From the NCBI GenBank assembly GCA_937127125.1, contig CAKZLO010000013.1, forward strand, positions 38,651 to 102,650: a stretch of 64,000 nucleotides of DNA. The letters are read 5' to 3'. Below are positions 43,940 through 53,444 of this stretch, one piece after another. Origin of the DNA: an uncultured Ardenticatenia bacterium. Its GTDB lineage: Bacteria > Chloroflexota > Anaerolineae > 4572-78 > NAK82. The position numbers and the translations under genes were made by a program. A model generated the notes under the pieces. That model made no database searches. It was not told the DNA's origin and saw only the letters and a program-made list of their open reading frames with translations. Each line of letters begins with the position of its first letter. Positions within the stretch are counted from its first letter, which is position 1.

Positions 43940-44962
43940 TCAGGACCAGATACCTTGATCGTTTGCCTCAACGTAGGAGTTGATCCCAGGTCGTGATAGA
44001 AGTGCGGGCAGATAGAACGTCATTCTCATACGGTAAGGAAGCGTAAACTGGCTGTCGGCGTCGGTCTGGTACCTGTCGAGGGTGGGTGAGTAGGTCTTGA
44101 CTCTGATCTCATTGTGGCGTGGGGAGAATTCCAGGATTCTGAGCCAACCATTGCCACCGTTAGGCTCATCCTGATAATCGGCCAGCAAGGTATATATGAC
44201 ATAGGAGCCAAATGCGTCCATCCGCCATGCCTCTGTGTGTACATGGCCGCAAAGCATCAAGAACAGATTGGGATTGTCCTTCAGGGTGCGATAGAACGCC
44301 TGTCCCAGGAATGTGAAAGAAGCGTCAGCATCCAAAATCTCATGGGATACCACAATAGCACGCCGATCGCGGTGGGCATCCAGCAACGCGTCCGCCCATG
44401 CGAGGATGTCACCCGTGGGCCGATATTGCACGTTGACCACAATGAAATCCATACCACCCGCATTGAACAATCCATAGTTGTTGTCGTTATCAGACCCGTA
44501 ATGTCCACCATAGTAGCTGCGACCGGAGAAGCGGGAAACGCCGAAGTAGGCATTATAGTTCGTGGTGGGAAAGTCGTGATTTCCAGGCAAAATGCCGTAA
44601 GGTATACCGTCTGCAAGTCCTGTCGTAAGGGGATCTTCTAATATGGCCATAGCGGCAGAGGCATTCTCCCACTGTCTCGTGGAGCTGGCGGTGTTGACGA
44701 TGTCACCGCTGTGAACGACGTAAACAATGTTGAGAGCTTCTCTGTTACGTACAATCCACTGCGTCTGCGCTTTGAAGATGTCTGGGTAGCTCTGCGAATA
44801 ATTCTGGGTGTCCGAAAGCACAACGATGGTGAAATCCTGGTCGTGCACTTGTGCAGACGCAACAATGGGTTGCAGTAGGGAACTGAAAGGCTGCGCTATC
44901 AAAGCCAGCACAACCAACGACAATGCAAGAGAAAAAGCAAAACGCGAGAAAGAGATAATCAC
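43940..44962 (-). CDS. Secreted calcineurin-like metallophosphoesterase
   Basis: A 340-residue exported phosphoesterase. All five family blocks are visible: LSDTQ, VHSGDIVN, LPGNHDF, VVSHE and CGHVHTE, giving the ligands for a two-metal centre. The signal peptide (about 1-38, hydrophobic core ALSLVVLALIAQP, ending near ASAQ) starts directly at the chosen GTG (44962), which has GAGGAG six nucleotides upstream. A longer reading from 45001 would put 13 extra residues before the signal and lacks a ribosome site. The substrate is unknown (phosphodiester or phosphomonoester outside the cell). Not obviously linked to either neighbouring operon. Confidence 0.88.
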   Translation of the reverse strand: MIISFSRFAFSLALSLVVLALIAQPFSSLLQPIVASAQVHDQDFTIVVLSDTQNYSQSYPDIFKAQTQWIVRNREALNIVYVVHSGDIVNTASSTRQWENASAAMAILEDPLTTGLADGIPYGILPGNHDFPTTNYNAYFGVSRFSGRSYYGGHYGSDNDNNYGLFNAGGMDFIVVNVQYRPTGDILAWADALLDAHRDRRAIVVSHEILDADASFTFLGQAFYRTLKDNPNLFLMLCGHVHTEAWRMDAFGSYVIYTLLADYQDEPNGGNGWLRILEFSPRHNEIRVKTYSPTLDRYQTDADSQFTLPYRMRMTFYLPALLSRPGINSYVEANDQGIWS

Positions 44963-45055
44963 CCCATACTCCTCGTGATCGCTCACAAAAAATGATAACA
45001 CGACCAGGGGGGATCGTCAATCATAAGTGGGGCGTAGCCTTCTCCCGTATCGAAG

Positions 45056-45084
45056 TTGTCGATCCCGGAGCGAATTCGTATACT
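45056..45084 (+). promoter_or_regulatory. Promoter of the hydantoinase/oxoprolinase-family gene
   Basis: TTGTCG (45056-45061), 17-bp spacer, TATACT (45079-45084); the start codon at 45186 lies ~95 nt beyond the expected transcription start. Confidence 0.45.
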
Positions 45085-45185
45085 GTGCGCATATGATTCC
45101 AGACGGGTCATCCGTGGTACATCTGTCGAACTAATCTCAGGTGATGTGATAGCGTGGATAGCTCGTCCCGACGTAGTGAGGAATT

Positions 45186-47207
45186 ATGGCCCTTCTCTTG
45201 GGAATTGATACCGGTGGCACTTATACAGATGCCGTCCTCTTTGACGATGCTCGCGGGGTGGTCGCTTCAGCTAAGGCGCTGACCACCAAGCATGACCTCA
45301 CCATTGGCATTCGCGAGGCAATTCAGCGAGTCTTGGTGAACACCTCGCTTGCCTCTGAGATCCAGCTTGTATCGCTGTCAACCACATTGGCCACCAATGC
45401 TGTGGTGGAAGGCCAGGGGGCGCCTGTTTGTCTCTTGTTGATCGGCTACCACCCTGACATGTTGGGATATGAGGGACTGGGCCAGGTAATGAAGGGTGAT
45501 CCGGTGGTTTTCATCGAGGGTGGCCACACGGTAACCGGCGAGGAACAGGCTCCCCTGGATGTAGAGGCAGCCCGTCAGGCAATCAAAGAATATGCCACGC
45601 GTGTTGCCGCTTTCGCTGTGTCGAGCTATTTTGCCGTGCGTAACCCGGAGCACGAGCTTGCAATCCGTCGGCTGATTCGCGAGACAACCGACCTGCCCGT
45701 AACCTGTGGCCACGAGCTGAGCTCCAATCTCAACGCGCCCCGACGCGCTCTAACAACGGCGTTAAACGCGCGCTTGATCCCCTTCCTGCAACAGCTCATT
45801 TTGGCTGTGCGTGCCCTGCTAATAGAGAAGGGGATTAAAGCCCCCATCATGGTGGTGAAGGGTGATGGCTCCCTGATCGAAGCGCAAATGGCTTTGGAGC
45901 GCCCGGTGGAAACGATTCTCTCCGGTCCCGCTGCCAGTGTAATAGGTGCACGATATCTTTCCGGTGAACGCGACATGGTCGTCGTAGATATGGGAGGCAC
46001 TACTACCGACATTGCCATCGTGCGGGACGGTCGGCCAGTGCTCAACACTGAAGGGGCAGTGGTAGGAGGTTGGCGCACTATGGTGGAGGCAATTGCCATT
46101 CACACGTTCGGTTTGGGCGGAGATAGCGAGGTGCGGCCGTCCAGCACAGAGTGGGAAGGTTTGAGCATTGGCCCACGTCGCGTTGTGCCTCTCAGCTTGT
46201 TGGCCCATCAATATTCCACTGTATTGGAGATGTTACACCGACAACGTACCAAGCGCAGCCCCAGCGCTTATGACGGCAGATTTCTCTTGCGCCAGTCTCC
46301 GCTCAATGGAGCCGACGGAGTGCTTTCGTCGCTGGAACAACAGATATGGTATGCCGTGGAGTCTGGGCCAGTTCCACTAGAGCAATTTATAGTGGGTGCA
46401 CGCAGCACTTATCTCGTTCGACAAGCAATAGCCCGCCTTATTGAGCGAGGTTTGTTGATTGCTGGCGGATTCACCCCGACGGACGTGTCTCACATACTCG
46501 GATGCCAACGCGATTGGTCCTCCGAAGCAGCTCGCTTGGGTGCAGAGCTCTGGTTGCGAGCAAACCGGAGGGTACAAACAGTCCAAGACAGTGATATAGA
46601 GGCTCTGTGTGCCAGTGTATTGCGTCAGCTGACACTGCAAGCGGGTCGGGCAGTGGTGGGGGTAGTAGCAGCGGAAGAGTATGGAGTGAATCTGGAGACC
46701 TGTTTGCCAGTGCGACGGCTATTCGTCGATCATGCGTTAGCTTCACACAACAGCAGTGCGGGTGCCTTGGGGGTTTCGCTGATGCTTAATCAGAGTCTGG
46801 TTGCGATTGGTGCCCCGGTGTCTACATATTACCCATCTGTCGCGGAGCGATTGCACACACGACTGTGTATTCCGCCTCATGCCGCAATTGCTAACGCAGT
46901 AGGTGCCGCGGTGGGCGGTGTTGTTCAGGTAGTGCGCGTGCAGATCAGGCCGCTGGATGACGAGACCTTCCGTGTGCACCTGCCAACCGGTGTGCGAGAC
47001 TTCCCTTCCCTGGAGGAAGCAGCGGCGTATGCAGCAGAAGTCGCTGCGACCTTAGCACAGGAGCGCGCTTATGCGGCAGGCGCTCTCCAGGTGCACGTGC
47101 AAACACAACGCCACGACGAGATAGTGGTGGTCAAAGGGCTGGAGATCTTTCTGGGGAGTGAGGTGGTGGCAACCGCATCCGGTCGGCCGCGCTTGGCAGA
47201 ACGCTGA
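45186..47207 (+). CDS. Hydantoinase/oxoprolinase-family protein (HyuA-like)
   Basis: A 673-residue ATP-dependent amidohydrolase-like protein of the HyuA/5-oxoprolinase alpha family. LLGIDTGGTYTDAVLFD at the N-terminus is the first ASKHA phosphate loop. LSTTLATNAVVEGQGAPV near 65 and VVDMGGTTTDIAIV near 268 are the other nucleotide-binding signatures. Usually paired with a HyuB-like subunit; none is present here, so the substrate (hydantoin, oxoproline, acetone-like ketone, or other) is open. AGGA lies 5 nt before the ATG. Single-gene unit between a divergent phosphoesterase and the membrane-protein cluster. Confidence 0.87.
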   Translation: MALLLGIDTGGTYTDAVLFDDARGVVASAKALTTKHDLTIGIREAIQRVLVNTSLASEIQLVSLSTTLATNAVVEGQGAPVCLLLIGYHPDMLGYEGLGQVMKGDPVVFIEGGHTVTGEEQAPLDVEAARQAIKEYATRVAAFAVSSYFAVRNPEHELAIRRLIRETTDLPVTCGHELSSNLNAPRRALTTALNARLIPFLQQLILAVRALLIEKGIKAPIMVVKGDGSLIEAQMALERPVETILSGPAASVIGARYLSGERDMVVVDMGGTTTDIAIVRDGRPVLNTEGAVVGGWRTMVEAIAIHTFGLGGDSEVRPSSTEWEGLSIGPRRVVPLSLLAHQYSTVLEMLHRQRTKRSPSAYDGRFLLRQSPLNGADGVLSSLEQQIWYAVESGPVPLEQFIVGARSTYLVRQAIARLIERGLLIAGGFTPTDVSHILGCQRDWSSEAARLGAELWLRANRRVQTVQDSDIEALCASVLRQLTLQAGRAVVGVVAAEEYGVNLETCLPVRRLFVDHALASHNSSAGALGVSLMLNQSLVAIGAPVSTYYPSVAERLHTRLCIPPHAAIANAVGAAVGGVVQVVRVQIRPLDDETFRVHLPTGVRDFPSLEEAAAYAAEVAATLAQERAYAAGALQVHVQTQRHDEIVVVKGLEIFLGSEVVATASGRPRLAER

Positions 47208-47419
47208 ACAGCCCTGTTTTTTTGCTGTCTGAGAAGGACGCTTCTATCTGCATAAGCTTGTGTAGTTCAGCGGGGGCATGGCTGCGCGACCAAGTGATTG
47301 CGCTGTTCCCTGTATATGGCTTCCATATCGTCAGGACGATGCCGGGTAAGATTCCTTTCGCGCTCCCATTCTTATAACATAGATGCATGGACGCGGGGGG
47401 AAGGGGATTAAGGTTATCC

Positions 47420-47428
47420 TGGTATAAT
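47420..47428 (+). promoter_or_regulatory. Extended -10 promoter of the membrane-protein cluster
   Basis: TGG-TATAAT (TATAAT at 47423-47428), 30 nt before the ATG at 47458; no good -35, as in extended -10 promoters. Confidence 0.5.
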
Positions 47429-47457
47429 AAGATGTAATTCATCTGTGAACGAGGCCC

Positions 47458-49035
47458 ATGGCGGCTCGCATCAACGTCATAAGTGATAACAAACGTTGGG
47501 TTTGGGTATGGTCCCTGATCATCATAGCAGCTAGTTGCCTGCCTTACCTGATTGCATGGAGTGTTGCTCCTCCCGGGTATCAGTTCACTGGGGTCCTGGT
47601 CAATCCATTGGATGGGTATTCCTATCTGGCCAAAATGCGCCAGGGCTGGCAGGGAGCGTGGTTGTTTCACCTGAGCTACACCCCAGAACCCCATGATGGT
47701 GCAGCGATCTTCTTATTTTATCTGGCACTCGGACATATAGCGCGCTGGATAGGATTGCCACTCATCGTGGTGTATCACGCAGCACGTGTGCTGGCCGGTG
47801 TCGCATTGCTTGTCTCGCTGGATGCTTTCGTCAGCCGGCTGAGCCAAGAACGGCGCGAACAGCAGCTGCTCTTCTTGTTGAGCAGTAGCAGTGCCGGGTT
47901 AGGTTGGTTGGGTGTCATGATGGGACTATTTCCGATTGACCTATGGGTGCCCGAAACGTTTGCCTTTTTCAGCTTGCTGACCAATCCCCATTTCCCGCTG
48001 GCGATTGCATGCATGCTCATTTTGCTGAAGAACTTGCTCTGGCCGATGAGTGGGGTGTATGGCTGGCTGGTGCCTGGCCTGGCAGGAATGGCTCTAGCCA
48101 TTATTGCTCCTTTTGCACTACCTGTTGTCTACGCTGTATTTGTCTTCTACCTGTTGTTGCGAGTGTGGCTGATGCGTCGGCAACGCTTGCCAACTGACAG
48201 GTTCACCTCGGTAAAGGGAACGTTCATCACAGTGCTGAGCGCTACAATTGCATCGTTCCCTTGGTTAGCATACGATATGCTCGTTTACACGAGCAATCCA
48301 GCGCTGGCTGCGTGGTCACAGCAGAATGTGACTCCCACTCCTCCACTTGCCGACATCCTCATAGGATTCGGCCTGTTGACCCCGCTGGCAGTGTGGGGGA
48401 CGTTCATCGCGTTACGTGGTCGCAACTACCCTGTGCTAACGCTGGCAGGCTGGAGCGGCCTGACTCTTGCGCTGGCATACATTCCTATGGCATTGCAGCG
48501 TCGTCTCCTTACTGGTCTGGGGGTCGCATTGGCTATGCTGGCCGGCATTGCGTTGAGAAGCTGGCCGCGTCGTGCTGTCGTTCTGGTGGTGGTGTTCAGT
48601 TGGCTGGGGACTGCGTTCCAGCTGTATGTCTTTACAGCAGGAGCTCTTGGTGCCGCGCAAGGTAATGTGTCTGCGGCCTCCCTTTACATCTCCGCGGATG
48701 AGGCGGCTGCCATGCAATGGTTGCTGAACTATGGTGAGGAGGCGGTAGTGCTGGCTGCTCCTCGCACTGGAAGCTTGTTGCCTGGACTGGCTGGCGTGCG
48801 CAGTTTTTACGGTCATCCTTTCGAGACAATCAACGCAGCAACAAAGGCGGCGCAGGCGGAGGCATTTTTCAAAGGAGAGCTGTCCGACAGAGATTGGCAC
48901 AAGCTGCGCGAACAGTACACCATCCGCTTCGTGTTCGTCGGCCCCAATGAACGTCAGTTGGGTGCCCATTGTTTACCAGACGACCTTGTGCCTGTTTTTC
49001 AGCAGGGTGCAGTTGTTATCTACCGCGTGCCCTGA
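47458..49035 (+). CDS. Polytopic membrane protein, GT-C-like (paralogue of the gene at 51783)
   Basis: A 525-residue protein with about 10-11 transmembrane helices and a short C-terminal soluble part. The first extracytoplasmic loop has PLDGYSYLAKMRQGWQGAW followed by YTPEPHDGAAIF; an acidic residue in this loop is typical of lipid-phosphate-dependent GT-C glycosyltransferases (inference). The C-terminal IRFVFVGPNERQLG is shared with the paralogue at 51783-53444. It probably glycosylates an envelope polymer, or is an O-antigen/teichoic-type membrane enzyme. No experimentally known relative is recognised. It is followed by a small SMR-like transporter and a YfhO-like protein. Confidence 0.75.
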   Translation: MAARINVISDNKRWVWVWSLIIIAASCLPYLIAWSVAPPGYQFTGVLVNPLDGYSYLAKMRQGWQGAWLFHLSYTPEPHDGAAIFLFYLALGHIARWIGLPLIVVYHAARVLAGVALLVSLDAFVSRLSQERREQQLLFLLSSSSAGLGWLGVMMGLFPIDLWVPETFAFFSLLTNPHFPLAIACMLILLKNLLWPMSGVYGWLVPGLAGMALAIIAPFALPVVYAVFVFYLLLRVWLMRRQRLPTDRFTSVKGTFITVLSATIASFPWLAYDMLVYTSNPALAAWSQQNVTPTPPLADILIGFGLLTPLAVWGTFIALRGRNYPVLTLAGWSGLTLALAYIPMALQRRLLTGLGVALAMLAGIALRSWPRRAVVLVVVFSWLGTAFQLYVFTAGALGAAQGNVSAASLYISADEAAAMQWLLNYGEEAVVLAAPRTGSLLPGLAGVRSFYGHPFETINAATKAAQAEAFFKGELSDRDWHKLREQYTIRFVFVGPNERQLGAHCLPDDLVPVFQQGAVVIYRVP

Positions 49036-49065
49036 CTCCTACGAAAGAATGATGAGGAAATGCAA

Positions 49066-49473
49066 ATGCTTTTCAAGTCGGAGGCCAGATCAACCATGAT
49101 TTTTGTCCTTCTAACCGCATTGGTGGCTATTCTCTTGCTCGTGGGTGGTCAAACCCTGCTTAAGCTGGGATTGAACGAGATCGGTGGGGTAAGCTTGTTT
49201 GGTGGCAATCCTCTCAACAGCTTCGCCAATCTATTCAACACGCCGTGGGTCATCCTTGGCTTCGCATTTTACGCAGTGAGCGCCGTTTTGTGGCTGGATG
49301 TGCTTTCCAAGCTCGATTTTAGCATGGCGTACCCGATGGTAAGTCTGACTTACATCTTCTCACTGCTGATCGGACGCTTTGTGTTTCACGAGGCAGTAAG
49401 CTGGCAGCGCGTGACCGGAGTGTTGCTGATCGTCGCCGGGTTGTTCTTCGTTGTGCGCAGTGGGAGATCATAG
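49066..49473 (+). CDS. Small four-helix EmrE/ArnE-like membrane protein
   Basis: A 135-residue protein with four predicted transmembrane helices of the SMR/EamA-half type. The last helix pair contains YPMVSLTYIFSLLIGRFVFHE and VTGVLLIVAGLFFVV. The glutamate in the final loop (FHEAV) is that of ArnE/ArnF-like lipid-carrier flippase subunits, while the EmrE transport Glu14 is not conserved. Between glycosyltransferase-like genes, a lipid-linked sugar flippase role is more likely than drug export (inference). The ATG at 49066 is preferred to 49060 because of GAGGAA spacing. Confidence 0.72.
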   Translation: MLFKSEARSTMIFVLLTALVAILLLVGGQTLLKLGLNEIGGVSLFGGNPLNSFANLFNTPWVILGFAFYAVSAVLWLDVLSKLDFSMAYPMVSLTYIFSLLIGRFVFHEAVSWQRVTGVLLIVAGLFFVVRSGRS

Positions 49474-49501
49474 CCTTACAACACCTGTGAAGACGAGCAG
49501 T

Positions 49502-51757
49502 ATGGAGTGGCACGCAAGGACTTGGGCTGTCACAGGCGCTTTGTTGGCGGGCATCCTGGCGCTGTTCCTGCCTGCGTTCCTTCATCCGGATGCACTGCTC
49601 TACCCCACCTTCAGCCCACACTCTGACTTGACTGTCATCCATTGGCCCAAGGTGCACTTGATGGCTGAAAGCTGGCGCAGTGAGGGTCACCTGCCTCTAT
49701 GGACACCAGCGAATCTGAGCGGGATGCCACTGGCAGCTAATCAATTAGCTATGCGTTTCTACCCCCCTGCCTGGATGTTGTTACTCGTCCCTTCTGGAGT
49801 GGGGTTTAACCTCTTTCTGATAGCACACCTGTGTTGGGCTGGCATAGGCACCGGGTGGCTGCTGCGACGTGCTTTTCAACTCGATCTCCTTCCCGCTCTG
49901 ATCGGCAGCTTTACATTTGCATTGGGTGGCAAGCTGGTTGCCCATATGGCGGGAGGACACATCAGCTTGATCGCGGCCGCGGCGTGGATACCTTGGGCGT
50001 TCGGTGCGATAAGTCTGTTTCTTCGCGCCGAATCCGCCACAGAACGCTTGCGGCACGCTTTGCTGGCTAGCTTGGCGCTGGCTGCCCAAATCTGTACGCA
50101 TTCGCTCATCCTACTCTATACCAGCTATCTGTTAGTAGGACGTATCCTGTGGGAATTGATCTTCCCAGAATATCCGCGAACAGTGCGCACATTTTCCCTG
50201 TTGCCACTGTTATCGATCATCCCTCTCGGCGCATCCATTATGGGCGCTGCGCAGCTGCTACCTCTGGTGGAGCTCGCCTCTTATAGCAACCGTGCTCTGT
50301 CCATCGAGGAAGCAGGGCAGTATGCGTTGATGCCACTCCCATTAGGTGTTGCGCTTTTCTTACCCCAGAGCTATGCTGGTCATGAGGCAGTGGCATACCT
50401 TGGCTTGCTGCCCATTGTATTGGCCGGCTGGGGTCTACGTCGTGATGACCGACGTACATGGTTTCTGGCACTAGTCGTGTTAATGGCTCTACTTTTTGCC
50501 TTAGGCAATGCCACCCCCTTGTTCGAACTGGTTTATCGCCTCGCACCAGGGATGCGCTACGTGCGAACGCCAGCGCGAGTGCTTATCGTCGCATCGCTGG
50601 CGCTGGCGATCCTGGCTGGCTTAGGTGCCCAGCGCCTAGCTGGACGACGCGTTCCCTGGCATGATGGAGTTGTCCTCGCTATGGCTGCCATCACGACAGC
50701 TTCTGGCATTGGTTTGGCGATTCTCCAGCGCGCCGACCGGGCCACACTTGGACTGGCGCTCATGCCTTTCGCGGCGCTGCTGGTCATCGGGCTGGTTGCA
50801 CGACAGCACCTGCATAGGCGTGCTGCGTGGCTGATCCTGGCCTGCCTCACCTGGGTAGATCTCGGCTCGTTTGGCTTCACGCTAATTCGCTTCGTCCCAC
50901 CGCAGGATGCTTTTGCAGCAGGCGCTCGAGCAGCAGAGTATCTCAGCCAGCAACATGGCCTGTGGCGCAGCTATTCGCCCAGCTACAGCATCCCACCACA
51001 TGTTGCTGCAAAGATGGGCATCCAGACCGCTGACGGGGTCGAGCCAGTGCATCTGGGGCGCTATGATCGCTTTATGGAACTGGCTGGCAACTACGCCGGG
51101 CTGTCCGACGTGCCGGTCGGTCGTTTCAGCGTCACTATTCCACCCTTCCCATCCGACCGTCCAATCGAGCGTGCTTTCGAGGGAGTGCAGCCCAATCTCT
51201 CCCTGTTGGGGCTGATGAACGTGGCCTACGTGGTCACTGCTTTTCCACTGCCAATGGATGACCTTGATCTGCTGATTCAGATAGACAATACCTTCATCTA
51301 TCGCAACCGTCGCGTGCTGCCGCGCGCCTGGCTGCTGCCTGCCGAAGTTGCCGAATCCTTCCTCACGATGGGTGAACCCGTGGAATGGTTGCAGCTGCTG
51401 GAAGCGCTCTATAAGCAGGCTGCTTTGCAACGAGACACAGCATCCGATCAGGTGCTCATAAGGGAATATCGTGCCGACCGCATTGTGCTGGATGTGAGTA
51501 CTCCTGAGCGCAGCCTGCTGGTCTTAAGTGAGAACTGGTATCCCGGCTGGCAGGCACAAGTGGACGACGTCCCTGCCTTGGTGGTACCTGTTGCCGACTT
51601 ACTACGCGGAGTATGGTTGGAAGCCGGGAATCACCATGTAGTTCTGACATATCAGTCACTCACTGTGCGGATCGGCATGGCGATTTCAGCAACAGCTGCC
51701 ACCGGCCTGTTGCTCTTTGTGGGCTTGACCTTGGCCTGCCGTGCCACTCGTTGCTGA
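49502..51757 (+). CDS. YfhO-family membrane protein
   Basis: A 751-residue protein with ~13 transmembrane helices and a C-terminal extracytoplasmic beta domain (LLVLSENWYPGWQAQVDD, then one last helix). This is the layout of YfhO, which in Gram-positives adds sugars to teichoic acids. N-terminal loop motifs FSPHSDLTVIHWPK and SGMPLAANQLAMRFYPP match the family. Flanked by two paralogous GT-C-like genes, it supports a role in surface glycan decoration. The start at 49502 is the first ATG after the preceding stop; a GTG at 49451 would overlap that gene. The ribosome site is weak. Confidence 0.8.
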   Translation: MEWHARTWAVTGALLAGILALFLPAFLHPDALLYPTFSPHSDLTVIHWPKVHLMAESWRSEGHLPLWTPANLSGMPLAANQLAMRFYPPAWMLLLVPSGVGFNLFLIAHLCWAGIGTGWLLRRAFQLDLLPALIGSFTFALGGKLVAHMAGGHISLIAAAAWIPWAFGAISLFLRAESATERLRHALLASLALAAQICTHSLILLYTSYLLVGRILWELIFPEYPRTVRTFSLLPLLSIIPLGASIMGAAQLLPLVELASYSNRALSIEEAGQYALMPLPLGVALFLPQSYAGHEAVAYLGLLPIVLAGWGLRRDDRRTWFLALVVLMALLFALGNATPLFELVYRLAPGMRYVRTPARVLIVASLALAILAGLGAQRLAGRRVPWHDGVVLAMAAITTASGIGLAILQRADRATLGLALMPFAALLVIGLVARQHLHRRAAWLILACLTWVDLGSFGFTLIRFVPPQDAFAAGARAAEYLSQQHGLWRSYSPSYSIPPHVAAKMGIQTADGVEPVHLGRYDRFMELAGNYAGLSDVPVGRFSVTIPPFPSDRPIERAFEGVQPNLSLLGLMNVAYVVTAFPLPMDDLDLLIQIDNTFIYRNRRVLPRAWLLPAEVAESFLTMGEPVEWLQLLEALYKQAALQRDTASDQVLIREYRADRIVLDVSTPERSLLVLSENWYPGWQAQVDDVPALVVPVADLLRGVWLEAGNHHVVLTYQSLTVRIGMAISATAATGLLLFVGLTLACRATRC

Positions 51758-51782
51758 GACTGGCCTAGACAGGTTTGCTGCA

Positions 51783-53444
51783 ATGAAAACAGGCACGATC
51801 ACCCGTGTTGAATGGAAGTGGCTCGCTTTGTTCAGTGCAGGTCTTATTCTGCTGACTAGTTTTCCCTATCTGGTCGGGCTGCTAATGGAAACACCCGAAC
51901 ATGTTTTCAGCGGTTTCTTTGTAGCAGTTGAAGATGGCAACAACTATCTAGCTGCTATGCTCCAAGGCACTGCAGGACGATGGCTGTTCCACAATCCCTA
52001 CACACCAGAACCTCACACAGCTGCTTTCATCTATGTTATCTATCTTGTACTTGGTAAGCTGGCACACGTTTTCAATCTGTCACTGCCGCTTACCCTCCAT
52101 TTGGCGCGCTCGGCGGCCATCCCATTCTTGCTCATTGCTGTTTATCGCTTCGCTGCATATTTCACCCCATGGCTGGCGCTACGCCGTATCATTCTCTTTT
52201 TGGTAGCGGCAGGCGGAGGATTGGGTTGGTTGTGGGTGCTAGCTGGCGGAGAGTTTGCGCCTGGCGCTATGCCCACCGATCTCTGGGTGCCGGACGCTTC
52301 TGCCTTTCTCACCATGCTCACCTTCCCACATTTGGTACTGGCGCAGGCATCTATCTTGTGGCTGGCCATCTCCGGACTCCGTCTACTTCATCATCCCAAC
52401 AGGAAAGATCTGCTCAGCACAGGGTTTTTCGGCCTACTAATCAGCCTGATCCACCCTTACAGTTTGCCCGTCCTGATAGGGCTGTTGGTGCTATACTGGA
52501 TATGGCGTGGATGGCAACAACGCCTGCTTGATTGGAAACCGTTGCTTTACCTTGGCATCGCCGGACTCATTTCGGTGCCCTACCTGGTTTATTCAGCGGC
52601 GTTGTTTAACACAGATTTCGTACTGAACACTTGGCAAGAACAGAATCGCGTCTGGTCGCCTCATCCTGTTTTTTATTTGCTTGGTTTCGGGCTGTTGTGC
52701 CCGCTGGCGCTCATTGGATTCCTCAGACAGTCTTCTGTGTGCCGCCGGTGTGATCAAACCTTCCCAGTGTTATGGGTGGTTGTGATACCTATGTTACTCT
52801 ACATACCCTCTAATCTACAGCGTCGTTTCTTGGATGGCTACCAGGTGCCTCTCGCCCTGCTGGCTGTTTGCGGAGTGGTCTCTTTGCTATACCAAGTGCA
52901 ACCCAGATGGCGCAGGAGAGCTGTGTTGTTACTCAAGACGATCAGCACCTTCTCAAATATCCTTTTACTCAGCGGTTTCATCATCCTGCTTATGGGACGG
53001 CCGTCACCTGCTTTCTACTCGCGTACCATATTAGAAGCTGTGGACTGGCTGGCGACCCATGGCAAGATGGATGCTGTAGTGTTGGCCGCCTACGACACGG
53101 GCAATCTGTTACCGACACGAGCACTGGTGCGCTCATTTGTCGGGCATGGGCCGCAGAGCGTCCACCCCGTCGCAAAAATGGAGCAGGTGCGCGCTTTCTT
53201 CAGCGGCGCGATGAGTGCAGACGCGCGCCTGGCACTACTGGAGAGCTATCACATCCGCTACATCTTTTACGGACCGTCTGAACGTGCGCTGGGCAATTCG
53301 TCACCAGGCAGCCTGCTGGGCGTGCGTTTGATCTATCAGCAAGACAACGTGCAGATTTACGAGGTGAACAGTCATGGAGTCCAGACGTGCCAGTGGTGTA
53401 CTTCTACACCCGACTTCTCTTCCTGGCCGCTTCGGGTGCGGTGA
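51783..53444 (+). CDS. Polytopic membrane protein, GT-C-like (paralogue of the gene at 47458)
   Basis: A 553-residue protein with ~10 transmembrane helices, clearly homologous along its length to the 47458 product. Shared features are DGNNYLAAMLQG, YTPEPHTAAFIYV, the GLGWLWV and PTDLWVPD loop, and the C-terminal IRYIFYGPSERALG. The paralogue ends at the equivalent of VQIYEV, but this protein runs on for ~25 residues with unlike composition, overlapping the malQ start by 71 nt. The extension may be the result of a lost stop codon. Function as for the paralogue: envelope glycosyltransferase-like, unproven. Confidence 0.75.
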   Translation: MKTGTITRVEWKWLALFSAGLILLTSFPYLVGLLMETPEHVFSGFFVAVEDGNNYLAAMLQGTAGRWLFHNPYTPEPHTAAFIYVIYLVLGKLAHVFNLSLPLTLHLARSAAIPFLLIAVYRFAAYFTPWLALRRIILFLVAAGGGLGWLWVLAGGEFAPGAMPTDLWVPDASAFLTMLTFPHLVLAQASILWLAISGLRLLHHPNRKDLLSTGFFGLLISLIHPYSLPVLIGLLVLYWIWRGWQQRLLDWKPLLYLGIAGLISVPYLVYSAALFNTDFVLNTWQEQNRVWSPHPVFYLLGFGLLCPLALIGFLRQSSVCRRCDQTFPVLWVVVIPMLLYIPSNLQRRFLDGYQVPLALLAVCGVVSLLYQVQPRWRRRAVLLLKTISTFSNILLLSGFIILLMGRPSPAFYSRTILEAVDWLATHGKMDAVVLAAYDTGNLLPTRALVRSFVGHGPQSVHPVAKMEQVRAFFSGAMSADARLALLESYHIRYIFYGPSERALGNSSPGSLLGVRLIYQQDNVQIYEVNSHGVQTCQWCTSTPDFSSWPLRVR

